From the NCBI RefSeq assembly GCF_902459465.1, contig NC_047078.1:6720333-6784332 (forward strand): a DNA stretch of 64,000 bases, written 5' to 3'. The notes under the pieces are model-generated. The model was not told the origin of the DNA and did not search any database. It saw only the letters and a list, made by a program, of their open reading frames with translations. Origin of the DNA: Asterias rubens. Its lineage: Eukaryota; Echinodermata; Asteroidea; Forcipulatida; Asteriidae. Below, in pieces: positions 46,715 to 57,199 of this stretch; the stretch's first letter is position 1; each line of letters starts with the position of its first letter. The translations under genes were made by a program, and so were the position numbers.

Positions 46715-47280
46715 GTAATCCATTTTGCAATCCAGCTGTACAGGTAGAACCCATAGTTGCCTACAGATGGTGAGACGCCCACAAAGTCTCAGGGATCTCA
46801 TTGTCCGAGCAGAAGTCTCTCCCATTAATGATAATGTTAATCCCCCTCTACCACAGGGAACTTTTAGGTGTTCCAACATCTCCAATACTAATAGACAACA
46901 CATCAGGGAATCGGACTCCTTCATCATCAACACCGATTTTACCACCCAAAAGACAAGGGGTCACCTGCACCACCACTCATCTCATTTATCTCATATCTTG
47001 CATTGTCTGTGGTGTTCAATATACATGTATAGGCTAGGTGAAACAAGAACTATACTCGGGAGGCGTTTCTATGGCCACAGATCTACAGTCAAGAGCCAAA
47101 AGCTGGATACACCTGTAGGACATCACTTCAATCTTCATAATCACTCAGTTTCTGACATGACATGACAGGGCATAGAGGCACTAGGCAACCACAGAGAGAC
47201 TGTTAGGGAGAAACTCTGGATTAGACGCCTTCAGACCATTCAACCCCATGGTCTGAAAATCCAAGATATCCCCCTTTCAA
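46715..47280 (+). mobile_element. Penelope-like element, GIY-YIG endonuclease end
   Basis: Three + strand frames share one protein signature. First MVRRPQSLRDLIVRAEVSP and LPQGTFRCSN (the region before GIY-YIG in Penelope proteins). Then THLIYLISCIVCGVQYTCIG in frame two, equal to the family's YLI-x-C-x-x-C-x-x-x-YIG. Then LGETRTILGRRFYGHRSTV, HHFNLHNHSVSDM back in frame one, and finally EKLWIRRLQTIQPHGLKIQ, the usual WI-x-x-L-x-T-x-x-P-x-G-L end. At least three frameshifts make it inactive. The reverse-transcriptase part is absent upstream. Confidence 0.8.
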
Positions 47281-47519
47281 TTCAGCATGCGCTTCATTCA
47301 CTAATTAGCTACCTTTTTCACCACCTCTTCCCACCCTTGATATTGTCCTTTGTGTTTCCATCTTCTTGTGGTCAAGCCAGTCCCTTCCCTTAACCCCCCC
47401 CCCCTTTGTCCCCCATTTCATTGTTTACACCTTGCTTTTTCTGTATGCTTTCTAACCCCATTCATGTATTTCCACTTCACTGCTTATGTTTCACTTAGTT
47501 ACCTGTTCATGTTTGTTGC

Positions 47520-47640
47520 ATTGACATTTAGCCTTCCAGAAACACTCCGTAGGGTCGAAACGTCAGGCCATTAACTATTTTTTGCAGTTATATCCTCGAT
47601 CCATTTGGTTGGTAAGTTGTTTGCAACAGCTAATTCTATT
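47520..47640 (+). mobile_element. 3' end of the Penelope-like element
   Basis: Follows the GIY-YIG fragment with 'agggtcgaaacgtcaggcca' and 'ccatttggttggtaagttgt', a typical element tail containing the GAAAC-GTC core seen in Penelope-associated hammerhead motifs. A diverged copy is at 12735-12800 ('aaaacgtcaggccattaacc'). A full hammerhead fold cannot be drawn here because the CTGANGA box is not present. Confidence 0.5.
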
Positions 47641-47781
47641 TTCTCATCCATTATAAATGTTCCCAACCTGTGAAAATTTGGCTAAATTGATCATCAAAGT
47701 TTTTATAAAAAGACTGTAAAACATGTTTGTTTCATGGTTCACTTTTGATATGGCAAGTTGTATTCAATAACTAATATACCT

Positions 47782-48130
47782 TAAAGGATTTGGGTACTTT
47801 TTGCCACACAAAACACAATGTCCACAGGTTTACACTAAACCTACACAGTTTGAAGATAATGATAGTAGAAAGCATACCCTGAGGTGCTGTAGTTTTTGAG
47901 AAATTAGTAAAACAATGTCATGAAAATACCTTTTTACATGCTAAAATAATTTTCGTCTCATGATCACTGAGACGAAAATTGTTTTCATGGCTATTGTTTT
48001 ACTCATTTCTCAAAAACTACAGCACCTCAGCAAGTAATATTTTCAGAGAAGCTTTCTACTATCATTATCTTCAAACTGTGTAAGTTTAGTGTAAATCTGT
48101 GGACAGTGTGTTTTGTGTTAGAAAAAAAAC
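47782..48130. mobile_element. MITE family C, abutting the EF-hand exon
   Basis: The ends are inverted relatives of each other: 'gggtactttttgccacacaa' with 'acacaatgtccacagg' on the left, and 'tgtggacagtgtgttttgtg' on the right. The centre is a palindrome around 'aattttcgtctcatgatcac'. A sister copy lies at 13452-13820. It ends about 50 bp before the EF-hand gene's splice acceptor, so it occupies the 3' end of the 5'-UTR intron. There is no coding capacity. Confidence 0.7.
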
Positions 48131-48195
48131 TATAGCCCCTCTAATCATACTCTATGTCCCCTTTTTGTAATTATTTGCAGGTAGGGATTTCCAAG

Positions 48196-48669
48196 ATGAC
48201 GTATTTCAGCAGTGACACTCCAACTATAGTTTTGAAGAGTATTTTTGCCAAATATGACAAGGACGGAAGTGGGTGCCTCAGCCAAGATGAACTGAAGGAC
48301 ATGGCACGGCAAGACTTTGGCATGACTAAGGCCCAGGCCGAAGCCTTCATCCTACTCACAGACAAAGATGGCAACCAGAAGATCAGCTTTGAAGAGTTCA
48401 TCGAGTGGATTCGAAGCGGAGATCGTTTCTCCGCAATCGATGACAAGTCCAAATTTTACCGTCTGCAGAAAGCTATCACCTTGTTCAAGGAGTTAGACAA
48501 GGATGGGAGTGGTGTCTTGGAGAAGTCTGAAGTCAATTCTTTGCTTCTTTCCCAAGGGGGGAAACCAGAACATTTTGACTCTCATCTTAAGGCATTGGAT
48601 AAGAGTGGAGATGGAACTGTGTCCTTTCCAGAGTTTCTTGATTATCTTAACTGGATTCCTAGAGATTAA
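48196..48669 (+). CDS. Four-EF-hand calcium-binding protein, complete coding exon
   Basis: This 157-residue acidic protein has four canonical EF-hand loops: 21-32 (DKDGSGCLSQDE), 56-67 (DKDGNQKISFEE), 101-112 (DKDGSGVLEKSE) and 135-146 (DKSGDGTVSFPE). All keep Asp at position 1 and Glu at position 12, so all four should bind calcium. The two-lobed layout, with a linker at about 70-95, resembles calmodulin-superfamily sensors or buffers; many invertebrate relatives are annotated only as 16-kDa or calmodulin-like calcium-binding proteins. There is no signal peptide and no N-myristoylation glycine, so it is probably cytosolic. The ATG at 48196 was chosen because a splice acceptor ('tatttgcag', ending about 48180) lies 15 bp upstream, implying a 5'-UTR intron; the in-frame codons before it are intron sequence. 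No frame damage. Confidence 0.93.
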   Translation: MTYFSSDTPTIVLKSIFAKYDKDGSGCLSQDELKDMARQDFGMTKAQAEAFILLTDKDGNQKISFEEFIEWIRSGDRFSAIDDKSKFYRLQKAITLFKELDKDGSGVLEKSEVNSLLLSQGGKPEHFDSHLKALDKSGDGTVSFPEFLDYLNWIPRD

Positions 48670-48736
48670 TTACAAGATTTTTTTATTCTCAGGCTTGACA
48701 GCTGCGCTTGGTGCATACTATGCACATTTCCACGGT

Positions 48737-49120
48737 TTAAAGGCACTGGAAACCTTTGGTAATATTGTCAAAGACCAGTCTTCTCACTTGGTTTAACTCA
48801 AAATGCATAAAATAACAAACCTGTGAGAATTTGAACTTAATTGGTCGTTGAAGTTGCGAGAGAATGGCAGAAAAATACCCTCGTCACAGAAGATGTGTGC
48901 TTTCATAATAATGTTTGAATTCAAGACCTCAGCTGAGGTCTTGAATTCAATTCAAGTATGTAAGTGAGAAACTACATCTTTCTAAAAAACTATGTTTACC
49001 TCAGAGGGGGCCATTTCTCATAATGTTTGATACTATCAACAGCTCTCTGTTGCTCATTGCCATAAGTTTTTATGCTAGCGATCGTTTTGATTAACTACCA
49101 ATAGTGTCCAGTGGCTTTAA
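48737..49120 (+). mobile_element. MITE family A copy downstream of the EF-hand gene
   Basis: Begins 68 bp after the EF-hand stop codon; both ends present, palindrome diverged ('aagacctcagctgaggtctt'). Confidence 0.85.
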
Positions 49121-49394
49121 CCTCAGCGTCCATTGCAATAACCTTTTTAGAAGTGAGTTCAATCAAATCTATTCGCATACATTCTATGCGCGTTGCTCAT
49201 AATTTTTCAAACAAACCCACCATTGTTGGCATCATTTCATTTCTAAAAATAAAAAATTCTCATATTATTTTTGTAACTTTTCAAGCATTACTGCATTTTA
49301 AATTGTAAATATTAAGGAGCAAATGTGAACAATAGCCCGACAGACAATAAACAAGGTGTTTGACCAGAATCAAAGTTAGAGTCAGACTGAATGC

Positions 49395-49592
49395 TTGACG
49401 AAGAAGAACTCTGATGGGCCAATCAAATGTTTGGTTGCGAGAACGAAAATAAAATGATAGAAATGCACGCCCTTGATTTGTTGAATAGCTCCACGCAGAA
49501 TGTGCTCGTGCTCATTCAACCAATCAAAGGCGTGCATTTTTATCGTAATCGTTTTCGTTCTGGTTATCAGCACCTGTGTGACTTGGCCTTTA
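49395..49592. mobile_element. Second copy of the 14480-type MITE
   Basis: 'gcgagaacgaaaataaaatg' and 'aaatgcacgccc' on the left; 'ggcgtgcatttttatcg' and 'cacctgtgtgacttggcctt' on the right. Left tip altered. Confidence 0.7.
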
Positions 49593-50037
49593 TTACTCGG
49601 TGATTTTAGCAACAAAGGAAGATTGCTCCATTTATAAGCCTTTTTGAGGTTTGGCGGACACAACGCTACAACACTATAAGGTTTGGGTAAAGTTGTGCGT
49701 ATGACCATATAAATAGAATGTGTGTTATTCAGTGAAGTGCGCATTAATTTAGGATATGCGGCATTGACACCTAAACCTATTGACCACCAACATGGTGAGC
49801 GTGGAATCAGTGGCCGCGTGTGATGTGCGCGTATCACGTCCGCCATACCTCAAAAAGGCTTATAGGGGAACATAAGTGCGAATGAAACTTCTGTCCAAGC
49901 AGTTAGTTTCTACAGCTGTCAAAGAGAGAGAGAGAGCATGTTCAGGCAAAGACACACTAAAGCTGGTTGTACTCGATATGGGCTACAGTATAAAAAAAAC
50001 ATTTTGAAAGTACTTGTTATAAAATGAATGTACAAAA

Positions 50038-50320
50038 AAACTACATGTAGTTGGAAAGATGTTTTAAAAGTAGAATATTGTGATCCACAAAATATGCCTT
50101 GAGAGTGTTTAGTTTTCTTTTTACTTTGTGAACTTTCAAGGGCATGGCATATTGTAGTCGAAAATTTGGTTCAACAAAATGGTGGTACTAAGTTAAAGGA
50201 AAACAACACATTTTTAAGCATAATTAATTTGTGTGGCTCATAATTTTCTACTTTTAAAACATCTTTCAAACCACATTATTTTATTTCATAACAAAATGCT
50301 GTTGATAGACCATGCTGATT
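50038..50320. mobile_element. Degenerate MITE family B relative
   Basis: 'aaagatgttttaaaagtaga' and its inverted partner 'ctacttttaaaacatctttc' are clear; outer tips are lost. Confidence 0.6.
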
Positions 50321-50735
50321 TTTATCAATTTTTATACAGTAAGATCATTTTAGGGTTTAAATATAACATTTTTATAAAATGACACCCAAAGTAGGAAAAT
50401 CATGTCATAAACTAAAATAATATTTTTTAACGATGTTTTGTAATGCTCTGTATGCAAGTATGATGAGTTTATAATTTTGTATTAATAAATAATGGAGATG
50501 ATTGACAATCATTGGTTGTGTGAAAATACAACAGACACAAATCCTGGATTGACTTTTCGTTATCTTTCAAGTTTGCATCTTGATTATTATGCCGCGATTT
50601 GTTTTCGCAGCCTTTATAGAACCTAGGTAAGGAACTGTTTCGGTAATTTGTCAAAATTAAACATAAAGTTTTCAAAAATACCGGTGGATTGTCTGTATAT
50701 ATATATACCTCTTGTAATATTTTAATGCTAAACAC

Positions 50736-50998
50736 TTAAAGGCAGTGGCATTATTGGTTAATACTCAAAATAATTATTAACTAGCACAAAACCTTATTTT
50801 GGTAACAAAAAATGGGGAGAGGTTGATTATAACATTTTGAGAAACAGCTCCTTCTGGTATGCTCTGAAGTAACGTATTTTTCAAGTAAGAAGGAATTTTA
50901 CAGAATTTGATTTAGAGACCTCAGAATTAGATTTGGAGGTCTCGAAATCAAGCATCCGAAAGCACACAACTTGAACTTTGTGTGACCATGGTGTGACA
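50736..50998 (-). mobile_element. MITE family A copy, truncated
   Basis: Left end and palindrome present; stops after 'acacaacttgaactttgtgt'. Confidence 0.75.
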
Positions 50999-51166
50999 GT
51001 CGCTTTTGTGTCCAAGCAACGAAGGCCTTGACAAAAGGCTATAGGGCCAAGCTGTCCCGAGCCAAATCTGGAGACGAAACCGTGGTTTCGAAAAGGGCCG
51101 TGAAGCAGTATGAAGTGCGCCCTCAGTATGTGACACAACGCGAATGCCATAATACGTGTACACAAA

Positions 51167-51271
51167 TATAAAGGAATGGAGGAAATTAGGGGTTGGTTGT
51201 TGAAGTTTTCTTCCAGTCCAGAGAAGAGAAGATGTTCACCACCGCAGGAAAGCCTCCAGCTTTAGTTGAAG
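51167..51271 (+). promoter_or_regulatory. Candidate promoter and first (5' UTR) exon for PGAP4
   Basis: A TATA box (tataaa, 51167-51172) precedes by about 60 bp an ATG at 51232. From it a 13-codon open stretch (MFTTAGKPPALVE) runs into the strong donor 'gaag|gtaaag' at 51272. Joined to the acceptor 'ttgttcacacag' ending at 52230, this frame would close after about 24 codons as an upstream ORF. The next intact gene on this strand is PGAP4 at 52717, so this could be its leader exon. The link is inference from splice signals only; no transcript evidence is visible. Confidence 0.35.
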
Positions 51272-51659
51272 GTAAAGTAAACTTCGTTGTTGTGAAAAAG
51301 GGTGTTTTTCTACCGCATTAGACCATGGTCATGGAGGTAACACATACGTCAGAACGTTGAACCTTTTGAGTTTTGTATGTTTGTGTCAATGTGCGAAACA
51401 ACGCCACGCCCCCGATTTTTGACGGTGATTTTTGCACCGTTCTTTGGCCTATGTTTGCTATGATCTTGGGGATAACTTTCCGATCTTGGCCTTGGTGCCC
51501 CTTCTAAAGTGTCCCACATACTTTCATACAAAACTGTACAATCGTCAATGGAAGTGCCCTTTGCATAATGAAAATTGCTTTGGCCTCTCAAAGATTAAAT
51601 TCCATCTTGACTGTACTTGCTTTAAATTTGGCCGACAGAGAAAGTCCAAGGCAAGAGTA

Positions 51660-52046
51660 TTAAAGACAGAGGACACTATTGGTAAATGTCAAAGACCAGT
51701 CTTCCTACTTGGTGTATCTCAACATATGCATAAAGTAACAAACCTGTGAAAATTTGAGCTCAATCGGTCGTAGAAGTTGCAAGATAATAATGAAAGAAAA
51801 AACAACCTTGTCACAAGAAGTTGTGTGCTTTCTGATGCTTGATTTCGAGACCTCAAGTTCTAAACTTGAGGTCTCGAAATCAGATTCGTGGAAAATTATT
51901 TCTTTCTCGAAAACTACGTCATTTCAGAGGGAGCTGTTTCTCACAATGTTTTATACTATAAACATCTCCCCATTACTCAGAATCAAGAAAGGTTTTATGG
52001 TGATAATTATTTTGAGTAATTACCAATAGTGTCCACTGCCTTTAAC
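51660..52046 (+). mobile_element. MITE family A copy in the putative PGAP4 leader intron
   Basis: Complete and near consensus, with a strong central palindrome. It lies directly before the hammerhead-bearing repeat at 52063. Confidence 0.9.
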
Positions 52047-52062
52047 TATAAATATAATGAAT

Positions 52063-52175
52063 AGTAAACTTGCGGGAGTAAATCTCTTTTGAAGGAGTGG
52101 TGGCTCCGAAAAGAACCGGTTTGGTCTCGACGTTTCGAACAGTATACTCTGCTCGTCTTCAGGAGAAAGTCCAGT
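52063..52175 (-). ncRNA. Hammerhead-ribozyme-like motif in a repeat remnant
   Basis: On the - strand the core boxes are in order: CTGAAGA (the CUGANGA box), stem II GAGCAG/CTGTTC closing a short loop, GAAA, then the cleavage triplet GTC. Stem I is also possible, with TCTC just before the CTGA box pairing to GAGA after GTC. Stem III would be minimal (AC/GT), as in the short-stem hammerheads reported in Penelope-like elements. Related copies at 19780-19885 and 14160-14250 are degraded (GTA instead of GTC with a poor stem I; GAAA changed to AAAA). All copies share the flank 'gaaaagaaccgg'. Cleavage activity is inference. Confidence 0.6.
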
Positions 52176-52230
52176 GGACCACATCACTAACTAATATAAG
52201 TGTTTTTATTTTTTTATTTTGTTCACACAG

Positions 52231-52716
52231 ATAACACAAGGCAGCTGTGGAGCACCACTACATGAACTCTAATGGCTGTTTGCACATGTTTAGACCTCTG
52301 TGGTTAATACAGATACATGCATGCACCTTCAGTCATACTGTAAATGTTTGCAATGACACTTCATAAGCAGAATGGGAATTACATCTTTGTCATGTGAAGA
52401 ACCCACCTTGCAGTCACACAAGTACTTTTACAATAAAGATTTGGAGAGAAGCTGCAAGTCAGTGACACCTCTTCTTCCTAGAGCAGCGTCAGGTGGTGTT
52501 AGGGCAGAGATAACTCTTAGTGACGACTCAGCCACTATTGTTTCACTGGTTTAAGTGTCCGATATGATGAACCTACATTCTACATGTAGCTCAGTGATCT
52601 TCGGACATAATAATGGAAATGAAGGGTCGATCTTTAACCACCAGTTTGCATTATCGTAAGATAAATGCAAATTATAGTAAATGAAACTGTTGATATTTTT
52701 GTGAGGAACATCAACT
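52231..52716 (+). other. Probable 5' UTR of PGAP4
   Basis: A pyrimidine-rich acceptor ending in 'gttcacacag' at 52230 is followed by unique sequence up to the PGAP4 start codon. It has several short upstream ATGs but no long frame and no recognised repeat. This suits the non-coding part of the exon that carries the single-exon PGAP4 coding region. Confidence 0.45.
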
Positions 52717-53931
52717 ATGAAGAGAGCACAGTTTAGAACCCTACTTTATGTAGTTGTCTTTATGTACCTGATGACATTCTGTGTCGTTCTTCCCATTGCC
52801 TGCTGGAATCTTCCATTCTCTCGTTATTACTTTCATCACAAGAGAACAGAATCACTTGAACGAGCAGTCGCAAAGGATGTTGCTAAGGGTCAAGCTGCAG
52901 ATACTTACTTTTCACAACTGAACCAGATTGAGTCTTTAGCATTTCATGCCGAGGCTTTACAGAGCTCTTCTCCCAAGTATGCGATAGGTATTATCACCGT
53001 CAAACGTCAATCTTCTGAGTTTGAGACATACCATCCACGATATCTTTCACGGGTTGTTGCAGAATTTGACAGATTATTGAAAATATCTAATCGAAAAGAC
53101 ATCATTCTGTTTATATGCAACGCTCAAACAGATCCAAACGACCATCAGGAGGCACAAAATCTTACCAAATACGTGACTTCAGTGGGGAAGATAAAAAACG
53201 TCCGAAAAGAACTTACCCCTTATTCCAAAATCCGCGAGCAGGAAAAGAAGGATTATGTGTTCTGCATGAATGAAATCCGGAAGTTCAATGCAGAATATTC
53301 AATCTTAGTTCAAGACGATGCCGTTCCTTATCCTCAATTCATCTCCAGGATCGATCGCCTTATGGAAACTCATATTGAAAACAAAATTACTAGGGGTCAG
53401 ATTCAGCCGAACTACGAAAAATGGGTGGCTGTTAAATTTTATTTTCCTGAAAAGTGGCAAGGGTTCGGAAACGAAAGACCTCTAATAATAGAGTTTATTG
53501 CTGGTGCTTTATTTGGTGGAGGAGTTTTATATGGGCTGTGTAGACTATTTTGCAACTCTTACATTAGTTTTTCTCAGAGTACTGTAATATTTATTGTATT
53601 TTGCACGTATTGTGGTCTTGCAATGTTTATAGTTGGCAGGCCGTACCTAATGATGTTACGTAGGTTTTCAGTCGACTTGCATGGAGTCCGTGGGGCCCCA
53701 GAGTGCTGCATACCGGCGGTACTGTACAAGTCGAATGCACTGCCAGATATTCAACAACATCTCAAGATGATAACATGCACAGTAAAGAATCCCCTGGATG
53801 TTGCAATAAGTAGATTTTTTCAATCTAGGAATGAGAAGCAGTATTTAGTAATGCCAAACCTCTTCAACCACATTGGGTTGTTCTCATCACTTCATCCTCA
53901 AGCTAAAAGTCCGCATGAATTTATGGGCTAA
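52717..53931 (+). CDS. PGAP4: PGAP4/TMEM246, GPI-glycan GalNAc transferase
   Basis: This intact 404-residue ORF matches the family length (about 403). PGAP4 is the Golgi enzyme that adds the N-acetylgalactosamine side chain to the first mannose of GPI anchors. Visible features: an N-terminal membrane segment at about 9-29; a GT-A-type catalytic region with the acidic motif QDDAVP at 199-204; and a two-pass membrane hairpin (about 255-277 and 284-307) embedded in the transferase domain, the diagnostic oddity of this family. The C-terminal motif is NLFNHIGLFSS (381-391), with NHIG at 384-387. The coding region is in one exon, as in vertebrates. The start is the first ATG of the frame and directly precedes the signal anchor. 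The stop codon TAA (53929-53931) lies inside the target-site duplication of the MITE that follows. Confidence 0.93.
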   Translation: MKRAQFRTLLYVVVFMYLMTFCVVLPIACWNLPFSRYYFHHKRTESLERAVAKDVAKGQAADTYFSQLNQIESLAFHAEALQSSSPKYAIGIITVKRQSSEFETYHPRYLSRVVAEFDRLLKISNRKDIILFICNAQTDPNDHQEAQNLTKYVTSVGKIKNVRKELTPYSKIREQEKKDYVFCMNEIRKFNAEYSILVQDDAVPYPQFISRIDRLMETHIENKITRGQIQPNYEKWVAVKFYFPEKWQGFGNERPLIIEFIAGALFGGGVLYGLCRLFCNSYISFSQSTVIFIVFCTYCGLAMFIVGRPYLMMLRRFSVDLHGVRGAPECCIPAVLYKSNALPDIQQHLKMITCTVKNPLDVAISRFFQSRNEKQYLVMPNLFNHIGLFSSLHPQAKSPHEFMG

Positions 53932-53934
53932 AAC

Positions 53935-54225
53935 CATAGAGTTCTATATAAGAACTAGAGGGCGCACTGACCTATATACGCGACCCGGCATGCGCGCAGG
54001 TGGCCATTTTCTTAATTGACAAAACTGGCATCGTACAGCGTGTTTGTGCGGCCATTTTGTAAGTTGACGAAACAGCATTGCGTAACGTTCAATAAACACG
54101 AACTCCAACGTGTGTTTCATATTAAAAGCACGTACAGAATGACGCGCGCATGTCTCCTTGCGATCCCAGCGCATTTGTGCAAGAAGCATCATCAGTGCGC
54201 CCTCTAGTTCTTATATATAACTCTG
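53935..54225. mobile_element. hAT-like MITE inserted at the PGAP4 stop codon
   Basis: Terminal inverted repeats of about 33 bp enclose 290 bp: 'agaactagagggcgcactga' on the left and 'tcagtgcgccctctagttct' on the right, with tips agagtt/aactct. The flanking direct repeat is 'ggctaaaac' (53926-53934 and 54225-54233), giving an 8-9 bp target duplication, the size made by hAT transposases. There is no coding capacity. The duplication includes the TAA of PGAP4, so the gene keeps its own stop while the original 3' UTR continues after the element. Confidence 0.85.
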
Positions 54226-54610
54226 GCTAAAACTAACTACAACACAGTTATTATAAATAACTAAATCTTTGCAACTAGTGTGACTAGTGTCAAAGTCGCG
54301 CCTATTGAATGCTTAGTCGAAGGGCGACTACCGTTTTTCAACTTCTCGGTTACAACTTTTTGTAATATTTATTGTAAGCATTCTATCATTGATCAAGTAC
54401 ATTTGTTTCATTCAGTTACAGTATGCCAACCTCCTGGAAATAGTTTTTTAAAGAAATAATTCAAGTGCACTTATAATTTTTATATAAAGACCGTGTTAAA
54501 ACTAATGGAAGATTAGCCATCCAAAACTATTAATGAAATACCAATTTCCATTTGGAGGATTGGGATACTGTGGGTGAAGGGAGGGGGGGGAGGGTAAACA
54601 ACAGCCATAA

Positions 54611-54956
54611 TATTACTCAAAATATTTTTTAGCATAAAACCTTACTTATTAGTAAAGAGTTATGGGGTGAGGTTGATTGTATAAAACAATGTGACACTAA
54701 CGGCTCCCTCTGAAGTGACGTAGTTTTAGAGAAAAAAGTAATTTTCCATGAATTTGATTTTGAGACCTCAGAATTAGATTTTGAGGTCTCGAAATCAAGC
54801 AAATGAAATCATTTTTCTTTTATTATTGTCTTGCAACTTCAACGACTGATTTAGCTCAAATTTTTACAGGTTTGTTATTATATGCATATATGTTGAGATA
54901 CACCAAGTGAGAAGACTGGTTTTTGACAATTACCAATAGTGTCCAGTGTCTTTAAA
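54611..54956 (-). mobile_element. MITE family A copy, left tip lost
   Basis: Starts within 'attactcaaaatatttttta'; right end 'ccaatagtgtccagtgtctt' complete. Confidence 0.8.
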
Positions 54957-55235
54957 GAGTGCATAATTGATAATTAATTATGGCTATGGGAATGTATTGT
55001 GTAAATGTACAGTCTTAATCAAATTAATTTGTATTGCCAAAGTTTAGTTGGATTAAAGACTATTAAGTTTATCGAATAAAAGGCTGCAGTATGTTTTTGT
55101 TGTTGATGTTCTGTACATATTTATGCATGTTCGTTGATTGTATATAAACAAAGGCCTGGAATCTTTGAGAGGTCAAGCCCATTTTCATTTTATAAATGGC
55201 ACCATTTCCATTTGGAAAGCACCAAGGCCAAGACC

Positions 55236-55482
55236 AGGGCCCAGTTTCATAGAGCTGCTAAGCACACAAATTTGCCTAGCATGAAATTTCTTCCCTGATA
55301 AAACAGAATTATCAACCAAATCATTTCCATTTGTTGGATATTGCTTGTTACTGGTATTCAGCTGTTAATTGCTTGTCCTGAAAATCACGTGGAAATTTTG
55401 GTTGGTAATCCTGTTTTTATCAAGGAAGAAATTTCATGCTCAGGAAATTTTGTGTGCTTAGCAGCTCTATGAAATTGGGCCC
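55236..55482. mobile_element. Foldback MITE ('catagagctgctaagcacac')
   Basis: Arms 'gggcccagtttcatagagct' and 'agctctatgaaattgggccc', then 'gctaagcacac' / 'gtgtgcttagc'. Confidence 0.85.
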
Positions 55483-55525
55483 AGCTCTCCCCCATGAAAT
55501 CGGCCGAGACTCTCAAGCTTTCCCA

Positions 55526-55790
55526 GGTCAAAATTCCAGTTGAACCTAGTTAACTGGGGTCAACTGGTTCAACTGGATAGTGATCAAACTCGTCCATTTT
55601 CCATATTAACCAACTGGTTTGGACTAGGTTTAACTGTGTTCAACTAGGTTGAAATTATACACCAGTTGGTCTCTGTCCATTTTCCATATAAAACCAACTG
55701 GTTTTAACTGTGTTTAACTAGTTTATCAACTGGTTTGAACTAGTTCCAGTTAAACCCAGTTTAACTAGGTTCAACTGGAATTTCGACCTT
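55526..55790. mobile_element. Foldback MITE with 'caactggttt' iterons
   Basis: Inverted ends 'aattccagttgaacctagtt' and 'aactaggttcaactggaatt'; the interior is largely variants of 'caactggttt'. Confidence 0.85.
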
Positions 55791-57199
55791 GGTTCTAGCC
55801 GCCCAGCAGAGGTCGTTACATAGACCTTATTGCAGATAGCAAAAATCCGACGTCCCGCAAAGGATTGTGGGAAATATTTTGCACCTCCAGTTATACGGTC
55901 GTCACGTAACGTGTTCTACAAAGTTTTTTTGTAAACAATAAGTTTGTAAACATTGACATTGTTTGTGGTGGACGGTCATGCTTCTGTGGCGGAAGACAGT
56001 TTCACCCACGAATGGGTGTACCTCCATGCTTTATTTAGCCAAGTCAGATGTGTAATATTAATATAAAAAACTACGACAAGAACGAGGGACTGTACATGTA
56101 TTATTAGCTATGTTAGAGGTAGCGCGATATTGACATTTCCTATTCCTACCCTACACAAAAAAGAGGTTTTTCAAATTAATGTTGCTTCCACCTTACATAC
56201 TGTCTGAGCTTCAAATCACTCCTGTAGGTCAATAAAACTCTCTTCTTTTATAATCCTTTTGAAAAGGGGCAAAAGTTTACCGCATTTTTTCACACATCAA
56301 AAAGATTCAGAGCATGGTCACCGACGCGACTCCGCGAGCGCAGCCATTTTGGAACTTTTTTGATAAATAATTTGGGTCACCGTTTTCAATTAATACCGCC
56401 CTCTCTAGACTTCTAATTGAAAAAATACCGCCATCTATTGACAGAGAGAGGTTTAGAAAGACCGTGGTGCTTTTTTCTCCGTCTGAATCGGTAAGAAAAT
56501 AAGATTTTTATGTACTTTTTTACAATTTTGGGTCAAAATTTGATGAAACTTCATATTTCTAAGGAATGTACACATTCAGCGAATGCGGGGTATGCTGTCA
56601 AACCTATATCAGTAAATTCCTTGTTCCTTTCTGAGTAAGAAAAGTTGGATTTTGTTTTCGCGCGACGTTGCGCATAAATTTTATGGAAGTTTTATTTGAA
56701 CCTAGTAGTTGGTAAAAATGTCATTTTGGAACCTCTGGAGTTGATATGCTAATATTAAGGTCAGAAGGTGAAGGTTCGCAAGGGCTGATGTGTTTCAAAA
56801 TAAAACTTGTTAAAACGTCCATTAAAGTGACCAACAAATGAATTTCAGTTAATCAGCAAGTTTAAAAAATGTTTTTTCCAATTTAGAAAAAATCAACTAT
56901 TTACTATTTTAGGCCTTTCATCATGCCCCCCCCCCCCATCATGCCCCACCTTTTTTTTTTTTTTCTCTCACCTTGAGGGGTTGAGCCCATAGGATTGTAT
57001 ACATGGTCTACATAATTTGAACTATTTCTTAGAAAAAAATTATGGTGTGTCCTCAGTCCCTGTTTCTTTTATCTTAAACCGATTTCTGTTGGATAGAAAA
57101 TTGTCTCAATGCAAGAATCTCCAAGGACAGAAACCAGTGAAGAGGACGTAGGAAATGAATACTCTCCAAGGTCAGTCCCCGGAAGCAGTCTACACATAT

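Noticed and set aside
49382-49846. 154-residue - strand ORF
   Set aside because: Its left part overlaps a MITE and the rest has no recognised similarity or splice context.
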